A DNA stretch of 64,000 nucleotides from Amaurobius ferox (GCA_951213105.1 OX578147.1:129706822-129770821), one strand, 5' to 3'; counted from the stretch's first letter, positions 23,487 to 34,701 are shown. Numbers and translations are program-made. Notes: generated from the letters alone by a model not told the origin.

Positions 23487-23936
23487 CACTCATGGACCTT
23501 TCCTTACAAAGTTCTACGTGTGCTTAAGTCCTATGAACCTTACATTATATGGAAAACAAACATCCATTCGTAGCATGGGAAATATAAAAGAACTCGCACT
23601 TACCACTGCAGTTAAAGCAACCCACATGACACTCTTTAGAACCTCCGTATAAACGTTCCCTTGTAAAAATACTAAATCTTAACCTACCAAACATCTGAAG
23701 TCGCGACATTAAAAGGAAATCTTATCACTGTCTGGAATTCACTCAACAAATTAGTATCCATATTTGTTTATGAATCATCATTCATTGAACTCCAGCTTTA
23801 GCATATCTTGATAGGGTGACGTTCGGATTAAAAGATTTATTTTAACTTTGCCTGCAACACATAAGAATATGTGAACGGAAAGTATTGGGAATGAAAGATC
23901 AGAAATCATATTCTCAATATTCGATAGGCTTTCAGC

Positions 23937-24656
23937 CAGAGCCGTAGCCAGGCAGGGGCCAGAGGGGGGCTAACCCCCCCCCCCCCCAAGAGGTATAATC
24001 AGCCTCCCTGATAAAAATATTGATCTTTAGTAGTGATATGAAATTTCATATAAAATGTCATTCAAATTTTGCATAAAAAATTTCTCTGAAATATTTTTAT
24101 AAATTACTTCATTTAAAAGATTTTTTTATTTAGCTGCATTTGTGATTATACTAATGATCCATTTATTTACATATTTAATTTAAAAATAATTAAAAATTAT
24201 GACAATGGTAATTAGGATACTTCTGTATTATTGTGAGGTTCACGGTTATACGTTACAGAGTCAAAATCAACTGATGAGTAGGTAAGAGTTAATATTAAAC
24301 ATTAACTTCTATTAACTTTCAGAATGTTTCTACAAATTATTGACAGCTTTATTACTAGTTAATGCTTACATTAAAATCAATTATAATTATTATATATTAA
24401 TATAAATGTCTAGTAGCTATATGGATATCAATAATCAGCTCTTAGCTGCAAATATAAATATGTATAATGTATACAGTTATTTGTTAATAATTTATATGAA
24501 TTCAAATATATAATAGCAACTGTTATGGGTTATAAATGATAATGATTAATTGTGTTCTTGGTGAGCCCCTCCTTTAAGACTGTTGAGCCCCCCTCCCCCT
24601 CCCCTCTTGAATTTCCATTCAGCCCCTCTTCAATTTTGTCTCTGGCTACGGCCTTG
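23937..24656 (-). mobile_element. Family D element, copy 2, with 8-bp target duplication
   Basis: The terminal inverted repeats are CAGAGCCGTAGCCAGG at the left and CTCTGGCTACGGCCTTG at the right. The flanks CTTTCAGC (23929-23936) and CTTTCAAC (24657-24664) form an 8-bp duplication with one mismatch, the hallmark of hAT-superfamily transposition. It is 720 bp with no transposase. Confidence 0.85.
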
Positions 24657-24699
24657 CTTTCAACTTTTTAGCATTCTTAAGAATCAGCCACTTTTTTAA

Positions 24700-25925
24700 T
24701 GATGCCGGTTTTTTGTGTCTGAAGGGGGGGGGGGGATATTTTCTCGAAACATTACGCGTTTCAAATGAAACGAGAAATTTTAGGAAGGAGCTCTTATATT
24801 GTGGGAAGTGGTACTTCATTTTTGATAAGAATTTTTATTCTCTTTTGCACACTTATTTCGTACTGTGATACGAATTTTCGGGAAAACCGGAACTGACACC
24901 TCTATAATCGGATGGGGAATTTTTAGTGAACCCCCTGGCCCCTCCGAAATTTCGCCGATGAATCCATGTCGGTCATCATCTAAGCTCTATCTATAGCCAA
25001 TCTTGAGAATTAGATGTTTCAAGGAAATTGTAATTTTTTAATCGGAACTGACACTTGTAGAACCGGAAGCGAAAATAAGACAGTAGAAATAGATAAAAAA
25101 AAAAGAGTGATTTTAAAGGAATTAATTCAAACAAAAAGGAAAATTTGGATTTTACTCCCACTAACATTTAATACTGAATCCATATCAATTATCATATAAG
25201 TTTTATCTATAGCCGATTTGAAAAAAGAATGTTTCAAGAGAAATATTTTAACTGAAAGTAGAAATCCTTTGACAACCCCATACCCCTCCGAATTTTGATA
25301 CTAAATCCATATCAGGTATCATTTAAGCTGTCCAGAGCTGAGAAATAGATATTGCAAAGAAGATGCAACTTTTTGAATCGAAAGTGATATCTCAAGAACC
25401 GGAAATGGAAATTCTTGGTAATTTATACAAAATTTATAGAATTCATTTAAAAAATTTATACAATTTATTTTAAATTCATGTCAGTCATAATCTAATCTCT
25501 GAATAGCCAATTCTGAAAAATAGGTATTTCAATGAAAATTTTTGAAGGGGAAGTGAAAAAGGAACCGGAAGTTGAACGTTGAAGGCCCAGACCACACGAC
25601 CAACCCAAGGGGTTTGTGGTAACAAGTTGTGTGGCCGGGAAAGGAAAAGGAACCGGAAGTGTAAATTCTTAGTGAGCCACCCTACCTACTCCATAATTTG
25701 ATGCTGAATCCATACCAATTATCATCTGAGCTGTACTTATAGCCAATCTTAAAAAAGAAATGTTTCAAAGTAAAATAAAATTTTTGCACCGGAAATTGAA
25801 ATCCTTAGTGAACTGCCCAATCCCCTCCAAAAGTCAATGCTGGATCCACATCAATCATCATCTAAGCTCTATCTATACTAGATCCTGAGAAATAGATGCT
25901 TTAAAAATAGTCTTCAAACATCACA
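24700..25925 (+). repeat. Degenerate tandem repeat, about 130-150-bp units, copy array 1
   Basis: Each unit contains, in order, a phrase like ATCGGAACTGACA, AACCGGAAGTGAAAATCCTT, a C-rich segment, AATGCTGAATCCATATCA, GTCATCATCTAAGCTCTATC and TATAGCCAATCTTGAGAAAT. At least seven diverged units are visible. The same repeat appears at 41320-41650 and, inverted, at 46900-47870. Confidence 0.75.
25557..25660 (+). mobile_element. 58-bp insertion unit, copy 4, within the degenerate tandem repeat
   Basis: The unit GAAGGCCCAGACCACACGAC ... GTTGTGTGGCCGG lies between two occurrences of AAAAGGAACCGGAAGT (25557-25572 and 25645-25660). That word is itself a component of the host tandem repeat, so the flanking duplication here is less decisive than in copies 2 and 3. 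A few extra bases lie at each edge. Confidence 0.65.
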
Positions 25926-26079
25926 AATTTGATGGCCACCAATAAGACACGATTTGAATATCTTCTTGTTCGGTTTTCATCTCGGATTCTACGGTTTTTC
26001 ATCTCTTGTTTCATCGCTTCTTGTCCGGTTTTCATCTCTTCTCGACAGGTTTTGTAATTGGTCCAACAGATGTATCAAT

Positions 26080-26602
26080 CGCCATTTTGGTCGGAGCAAT
26101 ATGATAGTTACTCCATGTTGACAACAGTGGATCCGAGAAGGTACCTACCTGTAACCGTCGCAGAGGCTCAGGACGCCCCAGATTAAGGAGGTTTAAATAT
26201 TTAAATAATTTAACATTTAAATCGCCTTGCCCCAGTCAGACAACTGCTCGAGAGAATCGTGCAGTCGGTAGAGGAGCCATATCCACACCAACGGCGTCGC
26301 CATCCTCCATGCATCCTAGATCAAGGGACATTATTCACCGACGACTAGCAGAATGTGGGATTAGATGTCCATTAAGGCACCTACCACTGACCCCTCAATA
26401 TAAGCAGAGCCGTAGGGATTGGTGCCCCGCTCAGTCAGCCAGGACAGTGTCCGATTGGAAGCATGTTGTCTTTAGCCACGAATTTTACTTCTCTCTCAAT
26501 GCTGATGACTGCCGCATACAAGTGTGTGGACGACGACTGGTCAGCATTCCTGTCCCGCATTTGCTGTCGAGCGGCACACGGCCATCACACGTGGTGTGAC
26601 AG
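26080..26602 (+). pseudogene. Tc1-type transposase fragment, decayed
   Basis: The 3' part (26309-26599) reads IIHRRLAECGIRCP, then LRHLPLTPQYKQSRRDWC, then DWKHVVFSHEFYFSLNADD. This is the recognisable Tc1 block that normally holds the first catalytic Asp; here FSDES has become FSHEF, so the Asp is lost. Upstream, in other frames, GRPR-hook-like and REN/RAV pieces are interrupted by a (TTTAAA)-rich insertion near 26190-26225. No terminal repeats found. Confidence 0.8.
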
Positions 26603-27430
26603 TCTGGTAAGAACGCTTATTTAGGGCGTATTAAAGGAGCTTATATATTTGTATTAATCGCTCGTTGTATAATTGTCATAACTGCGCATAGAAATGTGGC
26701 AGCAGACGACTCTGCTCCTGCCAAAGACCTGATCGAAAATGGTAGGATACCCAAATTATAAGTTTGTAGTCGAAGCTAACTTTTGCTATGTCGGTCTTGT
26801 AAGCACCGGGTCCCTGGTTCGGGCCCGGCACCATCAATTCCTACAATGATGACCATGGACGTACGAGCACTAACCTTCTCTTTCCAACAACCTCATCTGT
26901 CAACACGAGATGGCAGCAATACACGGACCCAGAGGCACTACCACTCCCTTCCTGGTTGGCCACGACTGACGTCATGTCCGAGGTACGACACGCCTCCCGG
27001 CCATTCAGCTCCTCGACTGAGTTTGTTTCGGATGGGGACACGCGGGGGGGGGGGGGGGGGGTTCTGGGTGGTCCCCCTTCTCGCCGAAATTCAACCGGGG
27101 CTTCTCATCAGGGGTGGAGTGTGTGGCAGCAGACGACTTTGTTCCTGCCAGAGACCTGATCGAAGATGCTAGGATACCCGAATTATAAGTTCGGAGACGA
27201 AGCTTAGCTTTTGCTCTAACCTTATAATGTCGGTCTCGTAAGCACCGGGTCCCTAGTTCGGGCCCGGCAACATCAATTCCTACAGAAATAATGGAGCGTG
27301 GGAATGATTTAATTCAAAGCATGCTATTTGGAAATTGAGTTGCGTTATCTTTATCTGCATTATTTAAGTAGTGGGCATCTATTTAGGACTAGGACAATGC
27401 CGAGTAATTCGTTCTAGTATTTAAATAAAT
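26603..27430 (+). repeat. Dispersed repeat E, copy 2, carrying an LTR-like element
   Basis: The left part (CGCTTATTTAGGGCGTATTA ... GCGCATAGAAAT) and right part (TTTGGAAATTGAGTTGCG ... CGTTCTAGTATTTAAA) correspond to the uninterrupted copy at 1725-1945. The 589-bp insertion between them is described separately. Confidence 0.75.
26696..27284 (+). mobile_element. TRIM-like element with tRNA-Thr-like terminal direct repeats, copy 1
   Basis: Terminal direct repeats lie at 26696-26845 and 27123-27284. Both start GTGGCAGCAGACGACT and end CATCAATTCCTACA. The 5-bp flanks are identical: GAAAT at 26691-26695 and 27285-27289. Each repeat contains a tRNA-Thr-like segment with TCGGTCTTGTAAGC (anticodon-arm region) and CCCTGGTTCGGGCC (B-box/T-arm). 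The 277-bp interior has no long reading frame and contains a G run at 27043-27060. The interior just before the second repeat (CATCAGGGGTGGAGT) is purine-rich, as a polypurine tract would be. A different reading is a SINE dimer, but identical short flanks and a homologous interior at 42.2 kb favour an LTR-like unit. Confidence 0.75.
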
Positions 27431-27439
27431 AAAATTCTA

Positions 27440-27837
27440 ATCCCATTGTTACTGTCTACAAATTCTACATAAAATATTTTTGACTGTTATAAAAACTAAA
27501 ACAGCTTAATACATTATTAACTAATTGCAGTAAAATGTTCAGAACATGGAAGTATATGCACAGGAGGGCCATCTAGGTAATGCATAAAATAACAAGATGA
27601 TGAAATCTCAAACTTAATTTTAAAATATAAGGTGTGCCAAAGGGGCTCCACTCTCCCCTATTACTAAAAATTCCATCTAGTTTTATAGTTTTCACAAAAT
27701 GTATCTACATTAGAGGTCTGCAAAGGGTCGGGCTTAGCTTGAGAAGGGGTGGGGCGGCGAATTTTAAAAGAAACTGTTTTGGGCCAGGCTACAAAAAATA
27801 GGCTAAAAATATTATATTAAGCCAAAAATAGGGTACA
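27440..27837. other. Unassigned sequence
   Basis: No gene or clear repeat. The part 27640-27780 is slightly richer in G and C (AAAGGGTCGGGCTTAGC, GGGGTGGGGCGGCG). Confidence 0.5.
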
Positions 27838-28472
27838 TAGTATAATCCCTTTTTTATTTTTGGCGATTTTATGTGAGATTCTGGCAATCCGTGCTATGAT
27901 TTGGAGAACATTCCATTCTGGCTACTCTTTCTTCGACTTTTGTCGCCATTTTGTCGTCTTTTGCCGCCCTAAAAATCGCAACATTCCTTTCTGGCAATAT
28001 CTTCAGCGTCTTTTATCGCCAATGTAAAAATAAGAAAATTTTCTGATTTTCATGTTATACTCAATGAGCCACAGAACACCTGTTGCACAAACAGCTTTTG
28101 TTAAGCGCGACCTCCGACAGCTAGCGGGGCCGGATGGGGTTTTTTTTTTTTAGCCAGAGAGCGTAGCGAGTTAAGACAACGAAGCGGACGTAGGCCCATG
28201 TTTGAATTTGTACTGATCAACTGTTACACCAAAGCCGATAAAGGGCGACAAAAACGACAAACGATCGATAAAAAACGCTGGAAACGTTGCCAGACTGGAA
28301 TGTTGCGATTTTCACCTTGGCGACAAAAGGGCAAAAGAAGGTCGACAAAAGACGACAAAAAGATGAGAAAAGACGCGGAAAGGGTTGCCAAAATGGGATG
28401 TTCTCCAAATCATAGCAGAAAGTGCCAAAATCTTACCTAAAATCGGCATAAAAGGAAAGGGATTATACTACA
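27838..28472. mobile_element. Fold-back (inverted-repeat) element F, about 200-bp arms
   Basis: The left arm (27838-28025) contains GTATAATCCCTTTTT, GCTATGATTTGGAGAACATT, TTTTGTCGTCTTTTG, AAAATCGCAACATTCC and GCGTCTTTTATCGCC. The right arm (28235-28472) is its inverse, ending AAAGGGATTATAC. The centre has a T run and GC-richer sequence (AGCGTAGCGAGTTAAGACAA). The arms are imperfect, about 75-80% by eye. Open frames through it are incidental. Confidence 0.75.
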
Positions 28473-28651
28473 TCTGTTCCAAAAATAGATCAACATTTAA
28501 ACAAAAAAATTTAAACGAACAGAAAAATTGGAAATATCGTATGAAACAAAATTCTCAATAAACGAATAAAAGTCTCCCTGTTCCATATTAATTAATAAAA
28601 GTTTGCTCTATACGGATAACGCAGATGTGTAAATTAGAACCGGATACAAAA

Positions 28652-29437
28652 AAATCTGATGTGGGCAGCACATGACTCTCCCTGCAGACTCAAATTCGAT
28701 TTTTCTTTATTTCTTGAATAATTCATTACATTGAGTTTAATTGCACAAAATAACACTAAATTTGCATTTTTAATTCAATTTCCGTTTTTATTTGGTGATT
28801 GAACGTTTTTCCAAAGACGGCATAACAAAAAATGCGAAAAATATCAAATATCTCGAGAAAGGCTAGTCCTAGAGTAATAAAGTTATTCTTATTCTTTTCT
28901 TCGTCAAAAATTACGTATAAAGCAAGCATTTAATTGATACATTTGAACATACATAGTCTTTTTTTTAGATTTTGGGGATTTTTGCGGGCCATTTCATAAA
29001 AAGAGGTAGGTTGTTCTTTTCCGAATCGTACTAAAATCTAATCAGCGCCAGATTATCTCACAAGTAACTTATCTACCAAATTTTGTGAAATTTGGTCAAT
29101 TAGTATTTCAGCTAGAGTGCGGATACATGAGATTTTTGAGGACCATTTCACAAAAAAAGGCGGGTTCTTTTTTTCCGAATGGTACCAAAAACTAATCAGC
29201 ACCAGCGTCACACCCGAGTGACTTACCTACCAAAGTTTATGAAATTCGATCCATTACTTTTTTAATTAGAGTGGATACATACATTGCACAAACAGACACA
29301 CAGACATACAGACAGACACACAGACAGACAGACAGACACATAGACAGACACACACACAGATGTCACGCTAAAAATAGTATTTTCGTATTCTAGAGGTCCC
29401 AAAACGTGTAGATCCGTCGAAAACTCGAGTTGCGAAA
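28652..29437 (-). mobile_element. Family B element, copy 2 (3' hairpin lost)
   Basis: It starts AAAAAATCTGATGTGGGCAG then CACATGACTCTCCCTGCAG. It has ATATCTCGAGAAAGGCTAGT, two blocks with GCGGGCCATTTC, and a CAGACACACAGACATACAGA tract, and stops after CGAAAACTCGAGTTGCGA, so the terminal hairpin is missing. Confidence 0.85.
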
Positions 29438-29698
29438 TAATAATTTCAGGTAGGAAATTGAAGACTTATTTATCCGAAGGCAAAGTAAAACATTGCTATT
29501 CGAACTTTAACCTGCTGATTTGAATAGTTGTATATAATATGTAAAATAATTTGTGTTTAATTGGCAAATTATGATCATGATGCGAGGCAACAGTGTGCTA
29601 TATCCAGGCTGCAATGCTCCAATGCAAAAAACTCGGACCGGATCTCGTCGGGCCGGGTCAGGCGAATTATTTTGAAAAATTCTACGCCTCGGGTCGGA

Positions 29699-29772
29699 AG
29701 GGCGCGGTATCCCAGTGGTTAGCGCGCGAGAGTTGCTCTCGGTAGGCCCGGGTTCGATTCTCTCCGCTGCCG
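29699..29772 (+). repeat. tRNA-like sequence (SINE head or tRNA pseudogene)
   Basis: GGTATCCCAGTGGTTAGCGC resembles a D-arm/A-box and GGGTTCGATTC a T-arm/B-box, with GGCGCGG and CCGCTGCC as loosely pairing ends. The middle arm is an unusual CGAGAG-TTG-CTCTCG hairpin, so a functional tRNA is unlikely. The preceding GC-rich sequence (from about 29630, CGGATCTCGTCGGGCCGGG) may belong to the same element. Confidence 0.55.
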
Positions 29773-29800
29773 AATTTCAACCTATTTAACGGTACTCATT

Positions 29801-30591
29801 TTACTTTCCCTGCAATACATGGTAATGTATAGGGAAAGTATTGGAATCATGTCGAAAATCGCAACTCGAGTTTTCGACGGATCTACACGTTTCAAGACCT
29901 CTAGAATACGAAAAAACCATTTTTAGCGTGACGTCTGTGTGTGTGTCTGTGTGTCTGTGTGTCTGTCTGTCTGTCTGTCTATGTGTCTGTCTGTGCAGAT
30001 TTTGTATCCACTCTGACTAAAAAACTAATTGACCGAATTTCATAAAATTTGGTAGGTAAGTCACTTGTGGACGAGTCTAGTGCTGATTAGTTTTGGATAC
30101 GATTCGGGATAAAAGAACCCGCCTTGCTTTGCGAAATGACCCGCAAAAGCTTGTGTCCACTCCAGCTAAAAAACTAATGGACCGAATTTCAAAAAATTTG
30201 GTAGATAAGTCACTTGTGGATCACCCTGGTGCTGATGAGATTTTGGTAGAATTCGGAAAAAAATAATCTGCCTTTTTTTGCAAAATGGCCCGCAAAAATC
30301 GCCAAAATTTAAAATAAAAAACTGCGTATAATCAAATATATCCATTAAATGCTTATTTAATACGTAATTTTTAACGAAGAAAAGAATAAGACCAACCCCA
30401 TTACACTAGGACTGGCCGTTCTCGAGATATTTTAGTTTTTTCGTATTTTCTCTACGCCACCTTTGAAAATAAGTCCAGTTATCAAATGAGAACGAAAATT
30501 GAATTAAAAGTGAATTAAATTTAATTAAAATAAAGAGAACGTGGATATAAGTCTGCAGGGAAAGTCATGTGCTGCGTACATCAGATTTTTT
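29801..30591 (+). mobile_element. Family B element, copy 3
   Basis: It is near-identical in layout to copy 1: hairpin TTACTTTCCCTGCAATACAT ... ATGTATAGGGAAAGT, (TGTC)n tract, paired GCCCGCAAAA blocks and ATTCTCGAGATATTTTAG-type segment, ending GGAAAGTCATGTGCTGCG then TACATCAGATTTTTT. Confidence 0.88.
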
Positions 30592-30965
30592 ATTTTCAAT
30601 TTCAAATAACCTTTTCTATAAATTTATCCTAAAAACATGCTATATTTCAATAACAGTTCAGGCAAGCGTTCCAAAGTTGGTGCCATTCGTTTTCTAATGA
30701 TATATTACACATAAAATACTTACTTATTTAATATAATTCAATGTTCTGATTTTTTATGAGTTTTTCAAAAATTGATTCGCAAATTTGGAGGGGGGGGGGT
30801 GTCGAACGTTTAATCGCGTTTAAAATCTATAAGATCCCAGTATCCATTGTAATAATCGTACCAAATTACCTTCAAAAAACTCCATTCGTTCGTGAGATAT
30901 CGCTCCCATAAACTCACGAACACAGACGCACACATTAACATACATACACACAGACATCACCCCAA
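30592..30965 (-). mobile_element. Family A fragment, copy 6
   Basis: It contains degenerate equivalents of the family A interior (AGGCAAGCGTTCCAAAG, CATTCGTTTTCTAATGA, GGAGGGGGGGGGTGTCGAAC, CATTCGTTCGTGAGATATCG, ACACAGACATCACC) without either end. Confidence 0.75.
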
Positions 30966-31108
30966 ATACATATTACATATGAAAAGTGAACATATTACAA
31001 TTTCATTGGGAAAATGCGCAATATCTCGAGTACGGTTCATGCTAGCGTTCTAAAGGTTGTGTCAATCGTTTTCCAATTAAAAAGAATTACGTAAGAAATG
31101 ATTATGTA

Positions 31109-32811
31109 CAGCCGCGGGAAAAAAAACGCCCCACCCTCTGTTAATCGAGCATCGTTCATCGTAGAGAAAATTGAAAGATACCATTCGATTAGGAATAACA
31201 TCCTCTACAAATTAATGTGCGTAAAATTTGCATAAGCCGTCTTCATATCTAAACGCGCACAAACTTTGAAATTTCCAATGGCAACACCCAATTTTGACGT
31301 CACCCACAAGTTCTAGACCCCCAAATTAGTCCAAATTCAAATTTTTACGACGTTTCTATCTTTATATCCATTGAAAACCGCAATTTGAAGGGCGATGTTT
31401 CCTTGATTGACCACAGAACTGTTGTAAATTATTGAACTATCCTCTTGACATTCAGCATTATGGCTTACCTCACAGCCAAAGGTCGCAGGTTCGATTCCTG
31501 CATGAGAAGGTGAGCATTTTCATGGCTGGGTGTGGTGTTGTCTTGCTTGTGTATGTGTTACTAAGGCATTAGGCCTGTAATGGGTAGGATTATGTGAGCC
31601 TCAAATAGGGCACGATTATTAGGGGTAAAAAGTCGTACTGGGTACGCTGCTAAAAACTAATGGGGTCAATAAAAGAAAAAAGAAATAAAGAAGAATGAAA
31701 TGTTTATTTTCAAATGTTATTTTATAATGCTGTTTCAAAAACAATTTATGAGACTAACAAATATCTGCAGATCACGCGACAAAACAAATCCGTTGGAACT
31801 GTGACGAATTTAAAAGTATCAATACGGTATACAACCGCCGTCATTATCCATCACCGCTTGAAGTCTGGTTTGTCTTTATCACATAATTTTATAATTTGTT
31901 ATTGTTTTATATAAATATTTTTTATTATAAATTATCATATATTGTGGGCGATTTCAACTCGTAGTATCTCGGTAACTATTAATCGACAGTAACATAAGTA
32001 GATCCCATTTATAACAATACAAGTTTTCAACCTTCAATACAGTAGCAGAATTACGTTGATTAGGTTGCATCTACACAACACTGTTTATACAAAGTTTTTA
32101 TTAAAACTGGGTAAAAATAAATGCCCCTTTTCTTAAATAAAGATTAACTTACAATTAATATAACTTTTTCAAATTAGTCGTTTTTTAAACTAATATACGA
32201 CCCCCAAAATCATCGTGATGCTGAATATTTAAACATTTCGAAAGAACTAGAGGGAGGAAACACCTGGAATTTTACATAAGCATATAAAAAGTCTTTGTGA
32301 ATCGATTTTTATCAAAACGTGTCCAGGTTTGTATTCATATTTTTTCGATTATTGATTTCATAATTAATATTTCATACAAACAATTATTTCCACAAAAATA
32401 AAAATCACGTAAATGTGTTTGGATTGTTTAGTAGTACCGTCAGACAAATAATCAGCGTGGGCAGATAATTACTACAGAAGCTATGAATGGAAGTCTTGGA
32501 TACTAATTTAACATTAGGAGCTCAAAACTTTGCATACTCACAACTCAGAAACGCTTCACCTAAATAACTTGAAATTTGGTATCACAGGTTGAATTTTAAT
32601 CTAGATTCTAACTATGTTGTCAAACTTGGGTGTTGCCATTGAAAATTTCAAAGTTTGTGTGCGTTTAGATATGAAGGCAACCCCTTATGCAAATTTTACG
32701 CACATTAATTTGTAGAAAATGTTATTCCTAATCGAATGGTATCATTCAATTTTTTCTACGATGAACGATGCTCTATTAACAGAGGGTGGGGCGTTATTTT
32801 TTCCGCGGCTG
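31109..32811. mobile_element. Non-autonomous Tc1/mariner-like element with about 190-bp terminal inverted repeats
   Basis: It starts CAGCCGCGGGAAAAAAAACG and ends, inverted, CGTTATTTTTTCCGCGGCTG. TA lies at both junctions (31107-31108 and 32812-32813). Inverted similarity extends inward through GATGCTCGATTAACAGAGGG-type sequence, the CATTCGATTAGGAATAACAT segment and CAATGGCAACACCCAA. The interior has no transposase and contains a SINE (about 31440-31690). The TA target and blunt CAG ends point to the Tc1/mariner superfamily. Confidence 0.85.
31440..31695 (+). repeat. tRNA-derived SINE nested in the TA-flanked element
   Basis: The head resembles the 3' half of a tRNA: TTACCTCACAGCC, then GGTCGCAGGTTCGATTCCTG (T-arm/B-box). 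A body of about 180 bp follows and ends in GGTCAATAAAAGAAAAAAGA. The A-box half is partial. Target duplications are not clear. Confidence 0.65.
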
Positions 32812-33403
32812 TACATAACTTTATTGAAAATTTTGATTTTTTGGTGATTCTTTCAAAATTTCAAAAAATTTGGAGATGTTCTGAACATTCGATTGCGTTT
32901 ACAAACACAGGCATCCAGTATTCACAGACTGTAATTTTTGTACCAAATTTCAAACGGATCGCTCCATTCGTTCGTGAGATATCGTCTCCTCAGACTCACT
33001 GACACACACACACACACACGCATATACTTACACACGCATATAAACTTACACACACACATATACTTACACACACACACATACATACTTACACACACACACA
33101 TACACACATATTACATCAAAAACGTTCGATTCGTGTTCAGGCGTGCTTAAAGCGTGTTCTTCCGTCGAAAACTCAAATTCGAATTTTCGACCACATTCAT
33201 TATACTATGTATGTAGGGAAAATAAAAATATTAAGTAAACTGTATATCAAATTAAAAAGTTGCTTCTTTTCAAATTGCAACAAATAGTTTTAATAATTAC
33301 AGTTCATTATCGCCCAGTCGTCATTATAAGAAACTTAATTTGAGAACAATTTACTCAGATATGCTATTTAAATCTGCAAACAACGATGCCATTGTAATTG
33401 GCT

Positions 33404-34701
33404 TTTTTAACATTTTACAACATAGTTGAAAAGTGTTTATGACTTTGTTCATTCTGTCTGTCTGTCCGTTATCACGATAACTGCCGTAAAAATGACTTTA
33501 TCAAAATGAAATTTTAGTATGTTGTTCAGACGGTCTGTGGGATCTATGGGAATATAAATGAATAATATCACCCAATTAGTTTTGGATTGAACCCGGGTTG
33601 AAAAAACGAAATACATTGAACCCTATAGGACCTAATTTTTCAAACATTTTTTAAGCAAATTTAAAATTCACAAATTGCTTCGAAAATTTTAGAAAATATT
33701 TAAATTATCCCATAAAACATATAAAAAAAATTTCAGCAAAATATATTCAGTAATTTTAAAATAAAAATTAAATTAATAATTACACCCTTTATATGAAGCG
33801 AACACGTGACCATTATATGAAGAGATCCCGTGACCCACTTCAAAATAAAATATGGAATCCATCTTGTGTCAAAATTGTGATTTTTAAAGTTTCTTTTTAT
33901 TTATATTTAGTGTTGTATCCGTCCTAAAACTTCTTTATTTTTGCTTAAATTCTGTGCATCTACATTCTGAAACAACGCAATTACAATATATTTGAGTTTA
34001 AATGATCATCCAACTTTGATTATTTCTATAACGAAGCCTAATTTTTACTTATGGAGAATGTAAACACCAAAAGATGTAGAATTAGTTGTATAAGAATTGC
34101 TGCATTTCTTTAACGCAAAATTATTTAGCTCATGGAGTCTGCATAGCTGATATGAATGATACATTCATTGATTTTACATGGAGATGCAGACGATTTTTTC
34201 GATGAAGTTTTAAGTATAGAGATAAATTACTTGTACCTCCATAGTTTTAAATTTTTAAATAAAATAAATTATTGTGGTATTGTGATGAATGAAAGGAATG
34301 GAAAAAAAGTTTTTGAATGAAATGCTGCTTTTATATAGTCAGGCGATTTATATTTCGATGACGTCATTTGAATAAAGATTATTTATTTTCGATGAAGTTT
34401 TCAAATATAATAAATTATTGTAGTATTATGATAATTTTAAAAATATTACCGATGAATATATCCCATTTTAGAGATGTTTAAACCAGGCAATTTATATTTC
34501 AATGTCGTCATTTGAATAAAGTTCATTTTTTTCGATGAAGTTTTATGTTTTCAAATATAATAAATTAATGTAGCATTGTGATAATTTTTAAAATGTTACC
34601 GAGGAATGTATCGCACTTTAGAGATGTTTGTACAAAATTGCATTGAAGTTGGAAAGTGTTTCATAATCAATGCTTTATGAATGATTGATCTTTCTTGTTT
34701 T
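33404..34701 (-). mobile_element. Family C element, copy 3
   Basis: It is collinear with copy 2: hairpin TTTAACATTTTACAACATAG ... AAAAGTGTT, (CTGT)n, CAGACGGTCTGTGGGATC, GAACCCGGGTTGAAAAAA, three related blocks with TTTTCGATGAAGTTTT and ATAATAAATTA, and end TGATTGATCTTTCTTGTTTT. Confidence 0.88.

Larger units (their letters stand above)
30966..33226 (-). mobile_element. Family A fragment, copy 9, interrupted by a TA-flanked element
   Basis: Parts 30966-31108 (ACATATGAAAAGTGAACATA, ATATCTCGAGTACGGTTCAT) and 32812-33226 (TTTTGATTTTTTGGTGATTC, (AC)n, GTCGAAAACTCAAATTCGA, TATGTAGGGAAAAT) are adjacent in other family A copies. The 1.7-kb element at 31109-32811 sits between them. Confidence 0.8.

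Noticed and set aside
29699..29772. A functional tRNA gene on the plus strand
   Set aside because: The anticodon arm forms an atypical 6-bp stem with a 3-nt loop and the acceptor ends pair poorly.
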